Shown one piece after another: positions 6,505 to 8,673 of a DNA stretch of 8,673 bases. Source of the DNA: Nitrosopumilaceae archaeon (GTDB lineage: Archaea; Thermoproteota; Nitrososphaeria; Nitrososphaerales; Nitrosopumilaceae); NCBI GenBank assembly GCA_020027255.1, contig JAHRAP010000072.1:1-8673 (forward strand). The letters are read 5' to 3'. Position numbers and translations under genes: made by a program. Below the pieces are notes generated by a model. That model searched no databases, was not told where the DNA came from, and worked only from the letters and a program-made list of their open reading frames with translations. Numbering within the stretch: position 1 is the first letter of the stretch; each line of letters opens with the position of its first letter.

Positions 6505-6505
6505 A

Positions 6506-7015
6506 TTATTTTTTTTCTGCCTTTAGACTGTTTTGTAGTGGAGAATTTATACCAAGTTGAATATTTTGTTCCTCGTCTATTCTGACTCTATATGAAGGCA
6601 CATTAACTACTCTTCCATTGATTGTTACATGTTTATGCACTATTGCTTGTCGAGCTTGATATGGTGTTTTGAATAGTAATTTTTTTTGAACAATAGTTTG
6701 TAGTCGTCTAGCTAACAAATCATTTATTTGTAAATTTAAAACATCATCCAAAGTAGAATTTGTATTTATCAAACCTATTCTCATTAATGATTTCATGAAT
6801 ATAGGTTCATTTTGTTCTCGTATTTCTTTTCGTAACGCAAGTAATGATCTAGCTTGATGTCGTATTTTAGACAGTATTGTATGTTCTTTCCATAACTCTT
6901 TCTTTGTTTTAAGACCGAAAGTTCCTAACGTTTTTAATTCTTCCATTTTTAATTCATAATTAAAAGGCCGTTTAGGTTTCTTCCATATCCTTCTTGATTT
7001 TTTTGGATCTCCCAT
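6506..7015 (-). CDS. rps4: 30S ribosomal protein S4
   Basis: A primary 16S rRNA-binding protein (uS4) that starts assembly of the 30S body. The N-terminus MGDPKKSRRIWKKPKRP is typical of archaeal S4, which like the eukaryotic S9 lacks the zinc-binding N-terminal Cys motif of many bacterial S4 proteins. The S4 RNA-binding domain spans about residues 102-155, with LLARRLQTIVQKK (100-112), TPYQARQAIVHKHVTINGRV (117-136) and SYRVRI. At 169 residues it is in the usual archaeal range. The ATG at 7015 follows rps13 by 38 bases; a weak Shine-Dalgarno-like GTGAG lies about 7 bases before it, one of the few in this window. Its neighbour on the other side is glmS, where most archaea have rps11 and rpoD. 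Confidence 0.96.
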   Translation of the reverse strand: MGDPKKSRRIWKKPKRPFNYELKMEELKTLGTFGLKTKKELWKEHTILSKIRHQARSLLALRKEIREQNEPIFMKSLMRIGLINTNSTLDDVLNLQINDLLARRLQTIVQKKLLFKTPYQARQAIVHKHVTINGRVVNVPSYRVRIDEEQNIQLGINSPLQNSLKAEKK

Positions 7016-7053
7016 TTTGCACTCACGTATATATTTTAATCATGTTATTATTT

Positions 7054-7542
7054 TTAACTATTTGATTTTTGATCCGGAGTTTTAGCTGGTAATACTTTGC
7101 CGCCTTTTTTCACCCCGACTGCTCCAGCTTTTCTACCAGTACAACGAGTCCGTTGACCTCTCACTTTTAATCCAAATGTATGTCTGTAACCTTTCCAACT
7201 ATTTGTTGTTTTCTCTCTTTCTATATCATTCCTAATAGTTAACGCCATCTCTGATCCGATCATGTGTATATTATTGCCAGTCTCGATATCTTTTCTTCTA
7301 TTCAAAAACCAAGCAGGGAAATACGACGTTGGATTTTTTATTACTTTTTCTATATCTGTAATCTGTTCATCTGCTAGATATCCTATATTGTTCATATGAT
7401 CTATTTTAAGTAAATTTAATAAAGTTTTGGCAAAATGATATCCTATGCCATTAATTTGAGTCAAACCTGATATAATTTTTTTTTCACCAGGAATATCATT
7501 ACCCAAAATCCTAACAATATACTTATACTCCTTCTCACTCAA
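7054..7542 (-). CDS. rps13: 30S ribosomal protein S13
   Basis: A small-subunit head protein (uS13) that contacts 23S rRNA/L5 through bridge B1 and the P-site tRNA. The N-terminal part has a helix-two-turns-helix region with QINGIGYHFA (29-38). The basic C-terminal segment KGYRHTFGLKVRGQRTR (117-133), then TGRKAGAVGVKKG, is diagnostic. The 162 residues fit archaeal S13, which is longer than the bacterial form (about 120). The start is TTG at 7542-7540: an in-frame stop lies two codons upstream and the next in-frame ATG is at residue 50, inside the fold. The lead gene of the rps13-rps4 pair, it diverges from the winged-helix gene across a 118-base gap. Confidence 0.96.
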   Translation of the reverse strand: MSEKEYKYIVRILGNDIPGEKKIISGLTQINGIGYHFAKTLLNLLKIDHMNNIGYLADEQITDIEKVIKNPTSYFPAWFLNRRKDIETGNNIHMIGSEMALTIRNDIEREKTTNSWKGYRHTFGLKVRGQRTRCTGRKAGAVGVKKGGKVLPAKTPDQKSNS

Positions 7543-7569
7543 ATTAAGTTAATAAAATTGATTTCCTAG

Positions 7570-7576
7570 TTAAAAA
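7570..7576 (-). promoter_or_regulatory. Putative rps13 TATA box
   Basis: On the minus strand the bases read TTTTTAA, centred about 31 bases before the TTG at 7542. This predicts a leader of about 5 bases. A second AT-rich string at 7551-7558 is too close to the start codon to be the box. Confidence 0.45.
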
Positions 7577-7616
7577 CCATTCTAATTGATAATATTATAC
7601 ATTTATTATTTTGTTC

Positions 7617-7629
7617 TTGCGGATCGCAA
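7617..7629. promoter_or_regulatory. Perfect palindrome, candidate operator of the winged-helix gene
   Basis: TTGCG-GAT-CGCAA is a perfect 5-base inverted repeat with a 3-base spacer and forms a small GC-rich island in very AT-rich surroundings. It ends directly before the TATA-like element of the gene at 7661, where TFB contacts the upstream BRE. A dimeric winged-helix protein bound here would block initiation, so autoregulation is a natural hypothesis. Confidence 0.45.
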
Positions 7630-7636
7630 ATCTTAA
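7630..7636 (+). promoter_or_regulatory. Putative TATA box of the winged-helix gene
   Basis: AATCTTAAAC spans this site, with the TATA-like core ATCTTAA centred about 27 bases before the ATG at 7661. This fits a leaderless transcript. The match to the TATA consensus is weak, as expected for a regulated promoter. Confidence 0.4.
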
Positions 7637-7660
7637 ACGTAGTTACCATAAAATTATTAT

Positions 7661-7960
7661 ATGCATGATGATGATAAAACATTCGCAGATTTATTTGATC
7701 CAGAAATATATGAAATTCTAGTTGAATTAGAAAATGGATCTAAAGATGAATCATACATTGCAAGAAAATTCAAAATATCTAAGAATGATATACAAAAACG
7801 TCTTCATCATCTGATACAAAATAATATTGTCTTTACAACTCTGCAAGAAGATAAAACAGTGTATATATTAAACCACAAAAAATTGTCTAAACTTACAGTG
7901 AGTGAAGTTTTTAATAATATTACTGATAAATTAACAACATTAAACAGCTTTTTAAATTAG
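7661..7960 (+). CDS. Small winged-helix DNA-binding protein (ArsR-like)
   Basis: A 99-residue protein with the pattern of a winged helix-turn-helix domain: helix 1 DPEIYEILVELENG (13-26), helix 2 DESYIARKFKI (29-39), a turn, the recognition helix SKNDIQKRLHHLIQNN (40-55), then a short wing VFTTLQEDKTVYIL (57-70). A C-terminal amphipathic helix (about 76-98) could mediate dimerisation. The N-terminus is acidic (MHDDD). No Cys or His metal site typical of metal-sensing ArsR proteins is visible, so the ligand is unknown. A palindrome directly upstream suggests it may control its own gene. It is divergent from rps13 and convergent with the membrane protein gene, their stop codons overlapping by 3 bases. 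DNA binding is inferred from the fold pattern; the exact family is unsure. Confidence 0.72.
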   Translation: MHDDDKTFADLFDPEIYEILVELENGSKDESYIARKFKISKNDIQKRLHHLIQNNIVFTTLQEDKTVYILNHKKLSKLTVSEVFNNITDKLTTLNSFLN

Positions 7961-8457
7961 TTATTTGATCTGCGTGATTTGACTAAAAATACACTGCACG
8001 CTAGTATGCCTCCTAGACCTACTAACATTATGTAAAAACACATAAGCCCAACACTAAATATAAACTCTCCAGGCAAATATCCAAACGCATGAGTAACATA
8101 CACTTCTGTACTTGTTGTATTGTTGATCGTCATGGTATACACTCCACGTTCATTTATCACAAATTTCTCTTCAATTGAATCTTCACGGTATGTAGATTTG
8201 CTTATTTCATTTTCAAATGGATCAAAAATCGATACATTAATTGGACTTTTAATACCTTGTATTTGAATAACATACACTCCAAATTTATTAATTTCTGGAT
8301 CTAAATACATTGATGAAGTTGATGATTTTGAATCCATTATCAATTCGTCATTTATCGTAAGATTTTCAATTATTGTTTCTGAATTAGAAAATAATGTTAT
8401 CATGCTGAAAGTTACAGTGACGCAACAAATAATCAATAAAGTCATAAACTTGTCCAT
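7957..8457 (-). CDS. Conserved-type membrane protein with extracellular beta-rich domain (function unknown)
   Basis: I do not recognise a characterised family. The 166-residue protein has an N-terminal hydrophobic segment (about 5-23, MTLLIICCVTVTFSMITLF) that looks like an uncleaved or cleavable signal, an ectodomain of about 110 residues (24-132) rich in alternating beta-type residues, a second membrane helix (about 133-158) and a short basic tail KSRRSNN. The ectodomain carries four N-x-S/T sequons (N32, N74, N112, N113), so it may be N-glycosylated on the outside. The pattern FGVYVIQIQG then VNERGVYTMTINN-like strands suggests a beta-sandwich, as in PPC or GOLD domains. The positive-inside rule puts the tail in the cytosol. 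The ATG at 8457 has a TATA-like box 29 bases upstream. Its stop interlocks with that of the winged-helix gene. Confidence 0.75.
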   Translation of the reverse strand: MDKFMTLLIICCVTVTFSMITLFSNSETIIENLTINDELIMDSKSSTSSMYLDPEINKFGVYVIQIQGIKSPINVSIFDPFENEISKSTYREDSIEEKFVINERGVYTMTINNTTSTEVYVTHAFGYLPGEFIFSVGLMCFYIMLVGLGGILACSVFLVKSRRSNN

Positions 8458-8482
8458 GTATACTCAATTCAAATTTGATACC

Positions 8483-8490
8483 ATTATAAT
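8483..8490 (-). promoter_or_regulatory. Putative TATA box of the membrane protein gene
   Basis: On the minus strand the bases read ATTATAAT, centred 29-30 bases before the ATG at 8457, predicting a leader of about 3 bases. Confidence 0.45.
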
Positions 8491-8550
8491 CATATATTAG
8501 TTTTGGCTAACTTTTTTAACATTGACTAAGTTTTAAATATGTTCAAAAGT

Positions 8551-8655
8551 ACTATCTTGTAGTCATGCATATTAAATTTTATTTGATTCTAGTAATTATG
8601 ATTATGTTTAGTTTATATTTTATTTATTGTTGAATTTATCATGTGACTATCTTGT
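8551..8655 (+). repeat. Direct repeat of ACTATCTTGT (8551-8560 and 8646-8655)
   Basis: The same 10 bases occur twice, 95 bases apart. The first copy ends 4 bases before an ATG at 8565, the second 2 bases before an ATG at 8658. Both copies sit where a transcription start would be expected relative to an AT-rich TATA-like string (8531-8538 and 8621-8628). It may be a duplicated promoter/initiator region or chance. Confidence 0.4.
8565..8633 (+). CDS. Possible 22-residue hydrophobic peptide
   Basis: ATG at 8565 opens a frame of 22 codons ending in TGA at 8631-8633: a short MHIKFY start followed by an almost wholly hydrophobic stretch LILVIMIMFSLYFIYC. It would be one membrane-spanning helix or a bare signal-like segment. 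TTTTAAAT at 8531-8538 is centred about 30 bases before the ATG, giving a plausible near-leaderless promoter. No homologue is known to me. AT-rich DNA readily encodes hydrophobic codons, so a chance frame is a real alternative. Confidence 0.25.
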   Translation: MHIKFYLILVIMIMFSLYFIYC

Positions 8656-8673
8656 CTATGAGGTTATTACTAT

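Larger units (their letters stand above)
8458..8673. other. AT-rich intergenic end of the window
   Basis: About 216 bases with no long reading frame on either strand. It holds the promoter of the membrane protein gene (minus), the possible 22-residue peptide and the 10-base direct repeat. Two edge possibilities cannot be settled: an ATG at 8658 reading MRLLL to the end, which could begin a secreted or membrane protein on the plus strand, and a minus-strand frame ending at TGA (8643-8641) after SNNLIDKIVT, which could be the tail of a gene from the right. Confidence 0.5.

Noticed and set aside
6476..6505. Possible glmS ribozyme or riboswitch upstream of glmS
   Set aside because: The gap to rps4 is only 30 bases and consists mainly of a TATA-like box; there is no room for a ribozyme.
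1..8673. CRISPR arrays, insertion sequences, integrases or defence islands
   Set aside because: No regularly spaced repeats, transposase motifs or terminal inverted repeats were seen; gene content is mostly housekeeping.

Overview
The window looks like chromosomal DNA from an AT-rich archaeon. The best fit is a marine Nitrososphaerota (Thaumarchaeota, Nitrosopumilales-like). Evidence for Archaea comes from the gene content: archaeal ribosomal proteins S13, S4 and S2, RNA polymerase subunit N, an archaeal CobT-type phosphoribosyltransferase and a translin homologue. It also comes from expression signals: almost no Shine-Dalgarno sites, TATA-like boxes 25-31 bases before many start codons (near-leaderless transcripts), and TTG starts in four of twelve protein genes. 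The phylum-level placement is an inference from gene set and base composition.

Layout, left to right. Positions 1-1579, minus strand: rpoN, enolase and the 5' end of ribosomal protein S2, which runs off the left edge. This is the tail of the classic archaeal ribosomal/RNA-polymerase operon. Positions 1640-1721, plus strand: tRNA-Leu(GAG), divergent from rpoN with an apparently shared TATA element. Positions 1733-2383, minus strand: a translin-family RNA-binding protein. Positions 2417-4747, plus strand: a tight run of an NAD(P)HX epimerase, a glyoxalase-II-like metallo-hydrolase and archaeal CobT. Positions 4730-7542, minus strand: rps13, rps4 and glmS, with glmS overlapping cobT tail to tail by 18 bases. 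Positions 7661-8457: a small winged-helix protein (plus) and a type-I-like membrane protein (minus) whose stop codons interlock. Positions 8458-8673: an AT-rich non-coding stretch with a possible 22-residue hydrophobic peptide and a duplicated 10-base motif.

Functionally the window is mostly housekeeping: translation (S2, S4, S13, tRNA-Leu), transcription (RpoN), glycolysis/gluconeogenesis (enolase), amino-sugar supply for glycans and S-layer decoration (GlmS), cobalamin lower-ligand activation (CobT) and metabolite repair (epimerase). The less known part is the right end: the winged-helix protein with a perfect palindrome directly before its TATA box, the glycosylation-site-rich membrane protein, and the repeat-flanked short peptide. 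I found no mobile element, CRISPR array or clear defence system.
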